Shown one piece after another: positions 46,665 to 59,463 of a DNA stretch of 64,000 nucleotides; positions within the stretch are counted from its first letter, which is position 1; every line of letters begins with the position of its first letter. The stretch comes from Strigamia acuminata (lineage: Eukaryota > Arthropoda > Chilopoda > Geophilomorpha > Linotaeniidae). Under the pieces are notes generated by a model that had not been told where the DNA came from, searched no databases, and worked only from the letters and a program-made list of their open reading frames with translations. The stretch covers positions 27,864,427 through 27,928,426 of the forward strand of contig OX442315.1 in the NCBI GenBank assembly GCA_949358305.1, written 5' to 3'. Both the position numbers and the translations under genes were made by a program.

Positions 46665-47264
46665 CTAGAAATGCGAAAGGGAGCTCAAGAAGAAGAATTT
46701 TTTCTGAACCCTAAGAGGAACAATACAAAAACTGTCTTTGAAAACGACATCTGAAGATAGGAGTTTGAGATCAGCCAATCTGTCTGCCAGAGCTAGAGCC
46801 AAAAGTGTTTTATGTCTCGAGGATTTGGACAGTTTGGCTAACCTAGACCTGAGTCTGGCAACCTTGTCTCTACATCCAGTTGGACTGGGAGAGCTGGTAT
46901 CCGAAGCATACGACTGGTCAGACATGGAATCGTAGCATTCGTTTTCAGAACCTGTGTCGGAAAAGGACGCCAGATCCTTCGACCTAGGTCGAGACTGACG
47001 CCTCCCCACATCCGGTGATCTCGCTCTTGCGTTCCTAGGATACACCTTGCCGTTTGATGATTTTTCAGAATCAATTGATGGGCATAGTGTTAGTGATGAT
47101 CTGCGTGACTCGGCCTGAAAAACGGACCTTGCGGTCAGTCGCAGTGTGTCTTGTGACATCGCAGAAGCAATCGGCAGTAGGTTGGAAGACTTGAAGAAGT
47201 CTTGTAGACCTCTTTGAATCAAGGATTGAAGATCTAATTCCCTCAAAACAGTCGCAGGTGGTTT
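46665..47264 (-). CDS. Serine/arginine-rich protein of TIR element, unknown function
   Basis: Minus-strand open frame of about 195 codons inside the TIR element, without an ATG at its beginning. The N-terminal part is helical-looking (L-R-E-L-D-L-Q-S-L-I-Q-R-G-L-Q-D-F-F). The middle is rich in Ser, Arg, Asp and Pro, followed by a basic Leu/Arg helix (R-L-R-S-R-L-A-K-L) and a hydrophobic-basic end. A separate 34-codon ATG frame at 47263-47367 abuts it one base out of phase. The pair may be one gene broken by a single-base shift or joined by splicing at CAG|GTATAA. I do not recognise the family; a Gag-like role is possible but unproven. Confidence 0.4.
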   Translation of the reverse strand, partial: KPPATVLRELDLQSLIQRGLQDFFKSSNLLPIASAMSQDTLRLTARSVFQAESRRSSLTLCPSIDSEKSSNGKVYPRNARARSPDVGRRQSRPRSKDLASFSDTGSENECYDSMSDQSYASDTSSPSPTGCRDKVARLRSRLAKLSKSSRHKTLLALALADRLADLKLLSSDVVFKDSFCIVPLRVQKKFFFLSSLSHF

Positions 47265-47367
47265 ATACCTGCGTGGCCAGTTTGAGCACAGGCAAAGGTC
47301 CAGCTGGCGTCTGCTTCGATTTGGACGTCAATTGACACCCTTTATTGGGTTGGTCGACTCTCGTCAT
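47263..47367 (-). CDS. Short ATG frame upstream of TIR-element protein
   Basis: 34 codons from ATG at 47367, polar and lysine-rich, ending L-K-L-A-T-Q-V then TAA. Its last codons overlap the beginning of the longer frame one base out of register, suggesting an original single N terminus now frameshifted. Confidence 0.35.
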   Translation of the reverse strand: MTRVDQPNKGCQLTSKSKQTPAGPLPVLKLATQV

Positions 47368-47471
47368 AATAAAAGACGAATAAATATGCAAAAAACAATG
47401 AAAAACTTACACAAACACGCAAAAAAGAGCCTAAAAATTTTTGGTTACCGCGTGGTAGGCTACCAGTAAAA

Positions 47472-47595
47472 ATTAGACTGGGGATTGGCTCTCTTCGTAG
47501 CCTTTATATAGTGGTCACACCCCTGATGTTTATTCTTTGAAGGTACTATTTATTTACTCCGTATTTAAAAATTAGACAAGGCATAAGCTAACAAC
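47472..47595 (-). repeat. Right terminal inverted repeat (46.3-kb element)
   Basis: Inverted counterpart of 46343-46464, about 124 bp. Confidence 0.8.
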
Positions 47596-48705
47596 GTTTA
47601 TTTGCAAATGTTGTAAAATTAAAAACTTTCTTTTTAAGTTTTTGGCTTAAGTTTGCTAGTCGGATTTACTTGTCTACTACACAGCGGATTAAGTGAAAAC
47701 TTTTTTAAATTCCATAAAAAGGAGGATCATATATTGATCCGACTCATCTCATTACCTGTCATTGGCCAGGTTAAAACATCCCAGTTGGGGTGCAAGACAT
47801 TTTACGACAGAATTATGCATTTTCTCCCAAAACATAATACAACTGCAACGGCTAGCACAGCAGGATGAATGTCGTTAAATTGGGTTTGACCTCCACAACT
47901 TCCTGCCGTAATATTTTTTTTGCTGCAAGACGCACCATGGCGCGTGTTACATTTCAATTTCCTTTTTCTTCTTCCTGGGCAGTGTCAAAATCTTTTATCA
48001 CGACAGACCAAATTTGGCCCATAAAGACAAGACAAATGGAAAAAGATTCCTTCAGCCGGTTCTGTTCTATATACAAACTTAACTAAAACGCAATTATTTT
48101 TCACTTTAGCACTGTACAAATCTCTTTAGTTTTTAAAAACTCGACATAAATATCACTAATTATCATTCTAATTGTTGTAAACATACTTCCCGTTCCTTTA
48201 ATTTGAATGAAAATTTTTATCTTTGTAAAATTTAGGCCAATTTGTATAGAAATTAAAAATCATCTCGCAATTTATTCCGTAAAACGGAAATTCCACTTAT
48301 TAATTGCACCACTTTATTTAATTTTGATATTTAATTGTCATTGCTCGACCTCGCTCCTCGTCTTGCACCTTATCTTGTTGTTTTGGCAATCTCGCCCGAT
48401 ATTGCACTCCATCTCGCCCACCATCTAAACTCAAAGAATTAACAGAGAAAAGCAAAAAAGAAAAAAAAATTGGGTAACAAGCTTTCATCAAACAAACGGC
48501 AATAGAAAAAGAAAAAAAGAGAAAAGAAAAAAAAAAGAAAAAAATCAACACAAAAAAACCAACAACAACAAAAAAAATTAAATATAAAGCAAACCTGTAA
48601 ATAAAATAACCAAATACATGAATAGTCAGCCACAAAGTGGAAAAACCTGTCGCCAATCATACGCTCTCGAAGCACAACCAAAGACTTGGCAAAACGATGA
48701 CATTA

Positions 48706-48812
48706 TTTTCTCTCCTTAATCCCAATCCAATGACTTCATTCGTTTTCCTCTCCTTTAATCCCACTCCAATGACTCCCATTTCTTTCCTCCTCTTTAATCC
48801 CATTCCAATTTC
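48706..48812. repeat. Imperfect tandem repeat, about 37-bp unit, three copies
   Basis: Three diverged copies built around CTTTAATCCCANTCCAATGAC, starting near 48706, 48743 and 48779. Confidence 0.75.
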
Positions 48813-51800
48813 AAAGTAAAATTCTTAAAGGAACACACGCATCGGCCATCAATATTTAGATTTTATCTACATAACTGGTATGTAATGTAAACCCCGAACA
48901 GCAAATTACCCCCACCTTCTTTCAAATCCAATTACCAATTATTTAATACAATTTAAAAAAAAAAATTAGTTAAATGCTTCATCTAAAAAAAAAAATCAGA
49001 AAGAAAATTAAAGTAAAAAAATTGAACAAATGACGATTTCCCCTGTATCTATGTAAAAGACTATCTAAAAGACAGAACCGGAAAGAAACACTAAAGGTAA
49101 TGTCTTATTGGATAGGGACTCAAACGGAGACGAGAGAGAAAACTAATGTCCCGTAAAATTGGCACAAATGGAGCTCATCTTCATTATGCACAGTCGTTAG
49201 CATAATTTCTTGAGAAAAAGAAAAGGAGGAATGTTGGTGGACGATGGGAATAGAGAGGGGCATAAATCACCATTTTCCATCCATCTCTCCAAAGAAAAAT
49301 CTCGTCATCAAAATTCCGACCAAAAAGAATGAGATTTGAAAAAGCAATTCTACTTTATCACCCGTCCCTGCCCTCATGTTTAATAACTATCAAACTGCCT
49401 TCTTTTAATACGAAACTTTTTAAGAACAAGTCGGAATCCGCAGAGACCACATCCCGCCCTCACCTTTTCCTATACAGGCCCCAGCTATTCACGGTCTTAT
49501 CAAACTCCCACACTCATCATCTTTAACTTTTCTTTCCTTTCTATTGCTGTACGAAAAGCTAAATCCAACCTCCGGTTCCCACTTGAGGATTTGCCTTCCT
49601 CTTCCGACTCACTCGAAGAAAAGAGAATTCAACTCATTCAGTATGACTAAACCCGGTTCGCCTCTCTTCCACACATTAAAAAAATATTTTTGAATAAAAT
49701 TTTGCTTCGACATCATTAATAAACGGTCGCAGGAACAAAACGAAAATTTATTGCTGTAATCCTGGCCGACAGGGTCAGCCCCAACCAATTCCTCAAATGT
49801 ATAAACATTGAATAAATACTATAGTTTCATAATTACCACAAGCCTTATCGATCGTAATACATGAAATTAAAGTTTCTCTCGTTTCAAATTATCAAATACT
49901 GTACACATCTTTGCACTCGATAATTCGCTAATACAGTCGGTGTCAAATTGCACGACCAACCACACGAGAATATTAATAAACACAGCGATTCATTACACAA
50001 ACATATTTGTCCCCGTGACAAAACCATTTATTACAGATTATCAAAATTCATTCGTTTTCTGCGAGAATTGCTTAATGTAGTGCAAACTGATGTCTATTAC
50101 GGATAGTAAAAAGCGACTCGAATTCAACGAGATAATCTCCAATTAATGCTCCATCATCACGGTTTAATGGAAATCAGATAAGTTATAAATTAAATGCTCC
50201 CTGAATGCTGATAATGGAAAATTCCAATTTGATTATAAACAAGAAGTTGACTTTTAATTAGTTAACAAACCGTTATAGTATTTAATGGTCTAGTAATATC
50301 ATAAATTTATGTTTGTACACGAACAAAAATCAAGACTTACAACATTTAAACTGCAAATTGTAATGTTCTACACCCTTTAATAGCCCTAAAAAAAACCTAT
50401 TTCAACGCATTTTCTATGAACTTAATCAAGACAATTTTGCCATCAAGTTGCCAACCTTGGGGTCACCGTATGTCACTTACAATAAACCCACTGCCCCCCT
50501 TTTTCTTCAAGTCTTTAATTAGCATCTTTAGTAAAAGGCAGCGGTTAAAGGTCGGCAGGCCTTTCAAGAATATTATAGTAGACACACACAACCTACTTTA
50601 TGTTTAGAGCGCATGTAATTATGTCCCATTTCTTTCAGCGATAAGAATTCTAATCTGACGTTAAGAAATAAAGGGGAGCTCAAAGGGTTAAAATGCAACT
50701 CCTACTTTTCAATATTCTTCGATGGAACCTTTGGTCATTGCTTGTAGTTTATTAGAATATGAATGAGTCGATAGGAATGGGTTTTCGCATGTGACGAGAA
50801 TAAATAAAATTCAAAAAAGTCCATATTTGAGTGAGCGGTATTGAATTTCGATTAAAAAAAAATACAGAACTCAAAAAGAAAAAAAAATTCATACGGCGAA
50901 TGCTATCAACAAAAATCCAAGATAACTTGGATGAAATGAAACCTGCATAAGGACAACTAATGACATTTTAATGATGAGATTTTACGAAAAAAACATTTAT
51001 TTATTATTTATTAAAACCAAAAAGTGGATTTTTTAAGGTGAGCGCCCACCGCAACGACTGAGGTATACAACTACACTACTGTATGCAATTTATTGAACGC
51101 ATTGCATTTGCAATATTGCGTTTACAAATGAAGCAACAAATTCCCATTGTAACTGGCTTCTAACAGCTGTTCGAAATGGGTACAGTACAATTAATAAATA
51201 AAAAAATTGTTCATTTATCGGCCACAAAATGAGTTCAATAAAAGTTTGTTTAGAAACATAGTTTGGATAAAGTTGCACTAGCAATCGTGCCAAATTTCAA
51301 ATTTCAATCATGTTTTTTTGTTAATAATAAGATATTAATTGGCTTTCTTCGCACCTTAAAGCTTAAGTAACTTTGGCAACTGAGTATTTTAAAAAGAATC
51401 CTAGAAAATTTAGTCTTTATTCATTTATATCTTGAAACGTACACCAGAACACGAAAACTTAAGAGCCTGCGATAGTGCTTTTCGATTAGGCCTTAGATCA
51501 AATACAAACTGCCGATCAGATGTCATTGGTCCTTTAACCTTTAATCAGTATGACTCGACAGCTCCTCTTAAACCCTAAAGTCCACCACGATAAACGTAAA
51601 CAGAATTAAATACCTGCACAAGGCCACCGGATGTTCATGCTTTCAGTATTAATTTATTAATTTACTAAATACTTCCAAAATATTACTGTATTAACTGTAT
51701 TAAAAGGGTTCAGACAAAAAAAAATCTATTTTAAAATTTCCCTTTCTGAATATCTATATTTGAATCGAAAATCAATATTTTTGCAGAGATTCGTATTCAT

Positions 51801-54800
51801 ATCTGAATTTATAGAAAGGAAAGTATTTGATTCGAATTGAGAGAAGTATTTTCATGAAAACCCTGATTCAAATACTGGAGAACTTTGTGAAACTTGAATA
51901 ATTGAAACTTATAATTGAAATTCCGCAAAACCCTTATTATCTGTATCACCCGTCTCCTTTGTTGTCTAATGACCTTTTTACTCAAGCATGGCCAATTTGA
52001 TTTTCTATTAGTCACACTTAGTTGCTTTGGTCTCCCTGCAGTCACCATTTATTGTTGCCTTTTCAGTCTTCATTTTAAGTAACGGATTCTCAATGATTCT
52101 GTTTTTAAATTTTCCACAAGCAAAACTATAAAACATAAATATAAAAATGGCTTTTATTTATTGCTTCCGATCCTTTGAAGTTTGAATACGCAATTGTTTT
52201 AGATATAATTACCACTGGCTTACCATTTCTTCTCGAACTAAAATTCTTTGTATAATATGGTACTTAGAAAACAGTCAAGCAAACTTTTAACATTCATTCT
52301 CTGTGTTTTTTAAATTCTGCTCACGCACAATCTTGATTAATTATTCACAACATGGCTGGAACAAAACCACAAGTATCTGTATTAACATGTATTTGTACTT
52401 ACAAATTGCGCCTTTTACTTTACAAGTAGGTTTTCCAATTGCTATTCGGCCTAATTTCTTTTTACTGAATAAAAGATTCTAATCAGAATCTTTTATTTCC
52501 CTTTGTAAATAAAAAAAAAAACTCAACCAAAAAAAAAAAAAAACGAAATCCAAAGATTCAATTTAAAATCAGATAGACAACATCTGTTGTTTTCTTATAT
52601 AGAAAATCACTACTCGGTCAGCTGTTATATCATTTATTAACGCAAGAATAGACCAATAATCATTTAAAAGCATAAAAAAAACAATAAAAACATAAGCCTT
52701 CCATTTTCTCCATAAAAAATTCTGCCAATATCCCAAAAAAGCTCAAAAAAAGTATGAAAAAGCAACTTTGAAAAAAGAAAAGATAAGATTTTTCATTGTA
52801 TTATTCATTTCCTAGTAAAGCACACGTGACTAAAATGTAAACCAAACGAAAAGAGCGTGTTTATATTGATAGTACTTTCTTATGCACATCGGTCTCACGA
52901 CTCTTCAACTCCTGTTAAAACACACTTTTCACTTTAGAGGCAATTGTCCTCACAACACCAACACAGTTCGGTCATCAAACTTGCACTCTGTTGCGAGGGC
53001 GAGATTGTAAAGCTAAGCCCAACCCATAGCTTTCATTTTTACAACCCGTCGCAAATACTGTGCAAAAAATAGCAACTTTACTGCGTCTCTTTGGCTTCTT
53101 CTGCGTAATAAAATTTCCAATTTAGCACCCACAAAGATCTATAAATATCAAACATGTATAATAATATATCGTCTTATTCTAAATTGTACAAACAAGCCGA
53201 AAATTAAGTCCAAAAACTTGAAAATATCGATACACAAACTCGAAGACGAAAAAATAAAAAGTGTCTTAGATTCCTCATCTAAACTCATCCTGCAGCTATG
53301 ATTTCTTTCCCTCCGAATCATTCAATCCATAAACTATGCGCTTGTGTGCACCGAACGTCCTTAAAACTTACATCATTCCCACCTAATGTCCGCGGGCAAA
53401 GGGCCAAATATTCTCTCATGACTTGTCCAATAAATTTAAAAGAACCGATCGACAGAATCAACGCCTTAAGCCTCTCCCAATTTTCTTCTTCTTCTTTTAT
53501 ACACAACGCTTCGGCTTCATTTCTTTTTGCAACACAAACCAAATGAGACGTCAATTTTCTCTTTATTGACAGTAACACGAGACAGCTGTAGACACCCAGA
53601 CAAGATTCTCATGATTCCAATAACGTGGGTCAACAAACTAACCAAAAGTCAAGAGATAAAAAGTATCAGTTGAAGAAGAAAACTAATGTGGTTAGACGAC
53701 ACTTCTTTCCGCACTTGTCTTTCCATTTTATCTCACCACGTCGAGAGACAAAGCCCTGTGGAAAGTCGTCCCAATCTAATCGCCAAAAAAAGTATCTCAA
53801 GACTTAGCTTCACTTCAAGTAAATACTGAAGAGATGAGCTACCTATCGAACCTTCGAGACAAGCAATTTAAATTTATAAATTGTGTGTTAAATCAAAATT
53901 ATAAAATTATAAAATTACATTTAATTTGTATCAGTTTTACAGAATCGATTCAGTCAATTACATTATTTTTCCGTGTACTTTAAAGACCAATGTTGCTTAC
54001 AGCAAAAAAAAGAAATAAATTCACCAAATCCATTACGTCAACTACCTCCGCTACAACCCGAACGAGCGCATCAAATCAACTTTTCCATTCAAGTTGACTT
54101 CAGGCAAAGTCAATAATTGAAAATTGCAAATGTTGTTGTCTCATTCCTCATACGAAGCATAATTAAAAACAAATAGTTTAAATTCATACACAAACAAATC
54201 ACGATTTGTTTAACACAACTTCACAAACCATTTTAAATTTGACTAGGCAGCAGAAAATAATTAGATTTCAGCTTTACTAAAAACATTCATGCACGAGAGA
54301 AAGTGAAACGCGGATAGACTAATCAACTAATTTGCTGCTGTCGGGTATAAAAAAGTGAGCACAAATTACCGGGACGACGAAAAAAGGCAACAAACAAGCA
54401 AGGACACACCTCAATTAGGCCTAGTCACTGTGCTCGCTGATTGGCAACATCATCTTAATCGCATCGAATCCAAGCGCAACCCACAGATTCATCAACCCCG
54501 GTGGTTCATCACGAGCAATTGAGAAACTAATCAGATTGAAACCCAAGTTGAACTTGAAAGGACAAACAAATGAGAGAAACTTGATAGTGTTGAACTGGGA
54601 CTACACGTCAAGTGCTGACTAAACTGCACCAGCCTATTGGCCTGTCCGTATTGATTTCCAACACATCAAGACTTGCTCGCTTTTCTACCAGTAAACGAAA
54701 TATTCAGTGCAACTGTCCACTCCATTAAGTCGGACACAAGAGGACAGCCACGTCTACAACGTTCAATCACCACAAAACGCCAAGACTGGCGTTTAGCCAA

Positions 54801-57800
54801 CACATAGCTTGTGCCTATCAACCTTAGCTAGTCCCGACATTGTTAAAGAAGCCGACCGTCCATCAACTTTCGCGTGTCGCGCGCAGACGCCAATTTTATC
54901 CCGAGACAAATGGCACCTCCTTTTACAACTCTTGTTTCCATGCAGAAAACTTCAGTTTTTGCATGAGATGCAAAAAGTCCAATGACGAATGCTTCAACAA
55001 ACCGCCTTCTTTCAGGCCTGTAGACGACAATACACTTCAAGTCGCGAATTTACACAGCCTGTAAATTAAACATTCACAAAGAATTTTGCTTAAAACTTCT
55101 GGAAGAAAAAAATGACCAAACACATAAATGTGGCGTATTTTTATTACGTAAAGAAGTAATGATTAGTTTCAAGTCTACTACACAATAGGTTCGATCAGTC
55201 TTTACACACACCAGAAGTAAATAAACCGTTATCTACACAGATTGTGTAAACTTGTCTGTTTAAACACGTGTCCACGTGATCCTATTTGAGTGCTGCTGTG
55301 TATTTCACATCCACACATTAGTTGGTAAAACACAGTAATGACTGCATCCATACAAGAAGTTGTTACAGTTTACATCGCTTCTTCCTCTCTTTCTCAATTG
55401 TTTATTTAGGCATTAACAATTCAGCAGTTTGCAACGTTTATATTTGAAATGGCAAGTCTAAGTAGCCCACTTGCACATGTTTAAATTTTTATCTACACAT
55501 AAATTCTATATAAAATTTATGAAATAAAAATGTGTAAACAAACATATTACGCTCGAAAGCACTTTTCCAAGCCAACCATTGGGTTACCCAAACTCCCTAA
55601 TCCCTGTAGATAATTTATTTCCAGTACATGCACCAGAGACTCGATTTAAACCTTTATTCTTGTTTGTTAACTAGAAACATAGTGGCATATGCACTAAACA
55701 TCTTCAATCATTTAAGCAGCTTGAGACGCATCACTGTCATCTTAACGGCGGACGGACATTGGTCAAATCTGTTTCATTATACATGAAATTATTTTGTTTT
55801 CTTTGTTTTGCTAAGAAAGTTATGTATTAAATAAATAAAGACCCGTTTACAAATTAATTTCAATCACAGACAGCAAATGAATACAAACTGTGCATTTTAT
55901 GAATGATTCGAATGAAAATAAATGACCATTTTACTAGATAAAAGTAAAGCTAACGGTAGATTTTATCTCAGAAGATCTGATCCCAGCAACGGCCAAACGA
56001 CTATCCAAAAGACCAAGCCCAAAGGCAAAAAGTAAGCTATTGAGTTTAACTCGACTCCAAAGGAAATGAAGGCACAAAAGGATATAAAGAACAAAGTTTC
56101 TCCCTTGTTCAAACTGCCAAACTTTGATCAACCAAGTGTTTTCACGTCAGCATTTAATGAGTAAGACAAAAAAAAATATTAATTTAAAATGCCCAAGACA
56201 TGCAAATAAGCCTATCATATAAAATTGCCACTATAACACAAACGAAATTCATGTAACGTAATAAAATTAAATTAAATACTCGGTGAATTGCATCCCCAAG
56301 AAAATCCAGCTGATAATTTACATGAAAATATTTAATTAGATAAAATAAAGATAAATCTGCTAAAACTGAAATAAACATCAAGTCTCATCAACACACACAC
56401 GTACAACATAAATGTTTACATTTTTTGAATTCTCCTGTGGGTTCTGTTTTTTTTTTGTAAGATAAATTCGGGTTAATTACGAGAAACCTTTATTGGGAAA
56501 CCAAATTAACTAGAACGTTTCTGTATTGGGGGAATTCTAGCATTAGCTTCAGTTGATGATAAGAGAAATGTGTTCCAATAAATTTCCAGAAAGAAAAACC
56601 AAACATGTTTAACTACTAAATTTTTTCCCCAGTGTAATTTAATCCAACCCTAGATAAGTTCTTCAACCAAAAGGGGCAAGAGTCCATGCAGAAATAGAAA
56701 AATCAAACACTTCCCTTCCTTATCGCAAGTCGCACGCTCAACTTGCCCTTTTTCTCTTTTCCCATCACAACCAATTCTCCCATCCGTGAGTGAAATGGCA
56801 CTTTATTTAATAATTCCACACTGCGGACAGTTAAAGACTACAACTCACTGATTTTCTTCATGTGCCATTCTTCACGCTCCACGGAACAAGCAAAACAAAC
56901 AAAACAACCCTACTCATTGCCCCTTAATAAGAAACAAAACGCTCGCAAACGCCACACTTCTTTTCAAGTGGATATTTCAATAGAAAAGAAAAACTCAAAT
57001 ACGAGTCTCTAAGGACACATCGGCAACTGCAATTCTAATGAAGTCTCAGCTACCTTCCACATGACCAATAACTTTATGGCACTTTCTATTTGGTGCCTCA
57101 ATGGACAGTGGACTCTGAAATCGCCAATCCCTAATTTTGTATTCATGAAATAGAAGAGAGAAACGACGAGGGAAAACTCGAACCCACTTCTGATTAGATT
57201 TTGCAGTCCGCGTGTGGTCTTGCAACAAAACTTTAAATAAATTGCCAACTTCTATTTACGTATTACAAAGTTTCTTTATCTTTTAATTTATTTATTCTGT
57301 GGGAATTCTCTGCTGCATCAATATACAATCAATGCAAGAGCGATTCGGTTACACCGCTTCGAATTTTCCACTTTTCCTTTCGTTCTCCTGTGGGTATAAG
57401 ATTGATCGATTTCTATCATTAAAGGTTGACATTACAAATTTGCGACAATGACACCAGCAGTAAGAAAGCGACGACGCTAAATTTAACCAATTAGTTTCCA
57501 GATATTTACAAATCGAAAGCGGATTCATCTAAGCGCATTTAATCGACATTTTTTCCATTAAAATCTTTGAGCAAAAAAAATACATTAATATCCCATTATA
57601 TTTTTTTTATTACAACTGTATTTTAAGCCAGAATAATGATTTAAAACGTTTTCGCGACAAAAATCACAACTCGGCTGCTTTTCTAATACCTACAGAAATA
57701 CATATTCATCAGATGAAACTAAGCAATTCATTAAAATAAGTCACATGCTCGCAAAATAGAATCATAAATCCTTGATAATTCTTTTAATTGAACCATTTAA

Positions 57801-59443
57801 ACATAAATAAAGTAAAAAAAAAATAATTGTCATTCCAAATGATTTCCTCTTCAGATCAATCTCCCAGTCATAAATTTGAAACTTTAGCGTCCAAATGAAA
57901 AGGATAACCAGAAGGGTTGCGAGAAACACATCGTCTCATTCCACCAATTACTTGCAACGAAGACAGGGAGGAGTAGAAAAGTAAAAAGATGTGAAGGGGA
58001 AGTATTGATTTCCAATGGAATTATTTAGTGGCCCTGAAGAGGAAAAGCGTTCCCCCAAGTGGAGAAAAGAGGGTGGAGTATAATCTCGAGACTTTCTCTA
58101 GCTGTACGACTTTCTGTCACTTCACTCATCTCTCCCGTCCTTTATTAATCCAAAGGACAGACAGATAAGGTCACCTGAGAGACCCAATGGAGCAAGAGTT
58201 AGTGGAAGAGACGCTGCTCAAAATGGAATGTGGAGCGAAGGTTTTAGAAAAGGACTTCGATCTATAGTTTGTTTCCGCTCTGGGGTCGACTTAGGTTTAT
58301 AAGAGGTCCTTACTGCGGCAGAAAGGAATTCAAAACGAAAAAAAAAAAACGGAAAAAAACGGAAAAAAAAACGACTATATATACCTCGAGATAAGCCGTA
58401 CTTGCCTCGCTCTCGTCATCCCTTACCACTATCTCTTCGCTCGGCTTTATAGCAGTGTCGTATTTCAGAAGCTACTATGCTTATAGCTTTCAGTCTGTGC
58501 CGGTTCCTAAAATTAAAGTATAGATTCTTCCCTTTTCTCCTCCACTATCTCTGAAGTGACATTTCGGTAAAAAAAACATCTCTCCTTTTTTGCCCCCGTA
58601 ATTGTCATCTCCCATAGGTTTACAAAGTCCACTTCACTCATTTTTAAGGCGAAGAACAGATGTTGGGAGCATGATAACAGAACTCAATATACGTGATGCA
58701 GTAATTTTTATATATAGATTTTTTTTTTTAATATAAAATGATTATATATTTTTTTTCTGATTAAAATGTATCGATTAGTTAAATTTTCAAAGAATTGTGT
58801 CTTGCTAATTTTAGAACGAGATAAGATTGGCACCTAGATAGTTGGCTGTCAAGAATGGTAACGGCATATCTTGATTTTCAACGTTCAGGAAATTAACATT
58901 TATTGATTACAAAATGCAGCGGAGCTGTAAACAAATTTCATATCAAATTTTAGCATTTCCGGATAATTACGTGCCCCTTCAACTTTACAAACAAAACCTT
59001 TTTTCTTTCTTAATTTCTTCTACATGTTCAACACTTCACAAACAGAAATGAAACAACTAATTAAACAAGTTGTTTTTAAAATGCCTGTTTTTTTACAAAA
59101 TAATTTTTTTTTGTTTTTTTTTCAGTTATGAAATCCTAAGCGCATTTGTAAAGTCATTTAAACTTGTTTACATTTTTTAAACCGGTGCAATTTCCTCCAT
59201 TTTCAAATTTCCACGAAACCTCAGACAAATAAAATATTTCTAAAATAAAAAATAAAAAAATAAAAAATAAATTTCAATTTCCAAGATTGAAATATTCACA
59301 ATTCGTCATTTCGAAAACCATTCTGTTCAACCCCACTCGTTTCACGCTGACAGTATTAACTTTGGGAAATGATATTCCATTATTTTGAAAAGTTGACTAT
59401 AGTAAATGTAGTCCAGAAATATGAATTTCCAACCTGTCTATCT

Positions 59444-59463
59444 AAAAAAAAAAAAAAAAAAAA
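59444..59463. repeat. A20 homopolymer
   Basis: Run of 20 adenines in the intron. Confidence 0.9.

Larger units (their letters stand above)
46343..47595. mobile_element. TIR-bounded element with internal reading frame
   Basis: A 1,253-bp element whose ends, 46343-46464 and 47472-47595, are inverted copies of each other. They match closely (for example GGCTACGAAGAGAGCCAATC in both) but contain several substitutions and small indels, so the copy is old. Weaker similarity may run further out. Inside is a minus-strand frame for a serine/arginine-rich protein. No transposase or reverse transcriptase is visible. It may be a non-autonomous DNA transposon or a truncated DIRS-like element, which also has inverted ends. 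No clear target duplication was found. It lies in the large cadherin intron. Confidence 0.8.

Noticed and set aside
58370-58400. TATATATA followed by CTCGAG resembling a core promoter
   Set aside because: No reading frame or transcript-like sequence follows; TA runs are common in this DNA.
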